From positions 30,654,501 through 30,718,500 of the forward strand of contig NC_080559.1 of NCBI RefSeq assembly GCF_030253575.1: a stretch of DNA of 64,000 nt. The letters are read 5' to 3'. Shown here one piece after another: positions 63,792-64,000 of this stretch. This stretch comes from Rhododendron vialii (taxonomy: Eukaryota; Streptophyta; Magnoliopsida; Ericales; Ericaceae). Below the pieces are notes generated by a model that was not told the DNA's origin, made no database searches, and worked only from the letters and a program-made list of their open reading frames with translations. Within the stretch, counting starts at the first letter, position 1. The number at the start of each line of letters is the position of its first letter. Made by a program: the position numbers and the translations under genes.

Positions 63792-64000
63792 TTAGAGATG
63801 CGAATCCCTTTCCCCAATGAGACGTCCAGAAGCAGAGTTCCCTCCTTGACTTCCACCAGAACCAGTCTCAAAGAAATCTTGCCTGCTTCCGCTTCGCGTG
63901 TCTCCCAAAAATCCTGAATTTCCAATTCCAAGTTGCATGGCTTGCTGCATGCTAGTGTTTGCTCCGGGTATCATGCCCATGTGGTGGTGTTGGAGGAACT
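63792..64000 (-). CDS. C-terminal end of an unidentified protein (runs off window)
   Basis: An open frame on the minus strand from the window edge to a TAA at 63792-63794, giving the last ~68 residues. They are Gly/Ser/Gln-rich: HHHMGMIPGANTSMQQAMQLG, then GFLGDTRSGSRQDFF, then GGSQGGNSASGRLIGERDSHL. The composition is that of a disordered tail of a plant regulatory protein such as a transcription factor, but no domain is visible here, so I do not name it. It is convergent with the coiled-coil gene. Confidence 0.6.
   Translation of the reverse strand, partial: FLQHHHMGMIPGANTSMQQAMQLGIGNSGFLGDTRSGSRQDFFETGSGGSQGGNSASGRLIGERDSHL

Overview
This is a nuclear DNA window from a flowering plant, almost certainly a eudicot. 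The evidence is GT-AG introns of 80 bp to 2 kb, AT-rich gene-poor spacers, many MITE-like elements, a Ty1/copia retrotransposon primed by initiator tRNA-Met, long CT microsatellites, and genes of plant-type families (SAUR, CDPK-related kinase, plastid-type GNAT). I cannot name the species from sequence alone.

Layout. 1-5.2 kb is a spacer with repeats. At 5.65-6.01 kb there is a single-exon SAUR auxin-response gene (+) with a TATA box, a CT tract and a small uORF. 6-14.3 kb is gene-free and rich in MITE-like elements and degenerate repeats, ending in a damaged U6 snRNA copy (-). At 14.8-20.4 kb there is a complete 11-exon CDPK-related protein kinase (-, 595 aa by my splicing). 20.7-25.4 kb is spacer. 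At 25.5-41.4 kb (+) lie thirteen exons of the mismatch-repair gene MLH1, but broken: an in-frame stop in exon 1, a 2-bp loss in exon 3, a 29-bp tandem duplication in exon 4, a 4.5-kb Copia element in intron 5, a Stowaway MITE and a ~1-kb retroposed sequence in intron 12, and no trace of the last ~100 codons. 41.4-45.2 kb is spacer plus two MITEs, the second ending 33 bp before the next start codon. At 45.56-48.92 kb there is a 4-exon GNAT acetyltransferase (+, 297 aa). 49-54.5 kb is spacer with a perfect-looking hairpin, two copies of a foldback repeat and a possible small plastid-targeted or truncated gene (51.07-51.74 kb). At 54.9-61.0 kb (+) there is a 15-exon, 852-aa coiled-coil protein with a conserved C-terminal block that looks winged-helix-like, with the stop codon possibly split by a 3'-UTR intron. 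The last 209 bases hold the C-terminal end of an unidentified gene on the minus strand that runs out of the window.

The genes are ordinary unlinked plant genes and there is no operon or gene cluster. The strongest second-look items are the decayed MLH1 copy, the recently inserted Copia element that lacks most of gag, the hAT-type MITE at the GNAT start, and a four-copy foldback repeat family. Splice sites were assigned by hand from reading frame and GT-AG rules and need transcript support.
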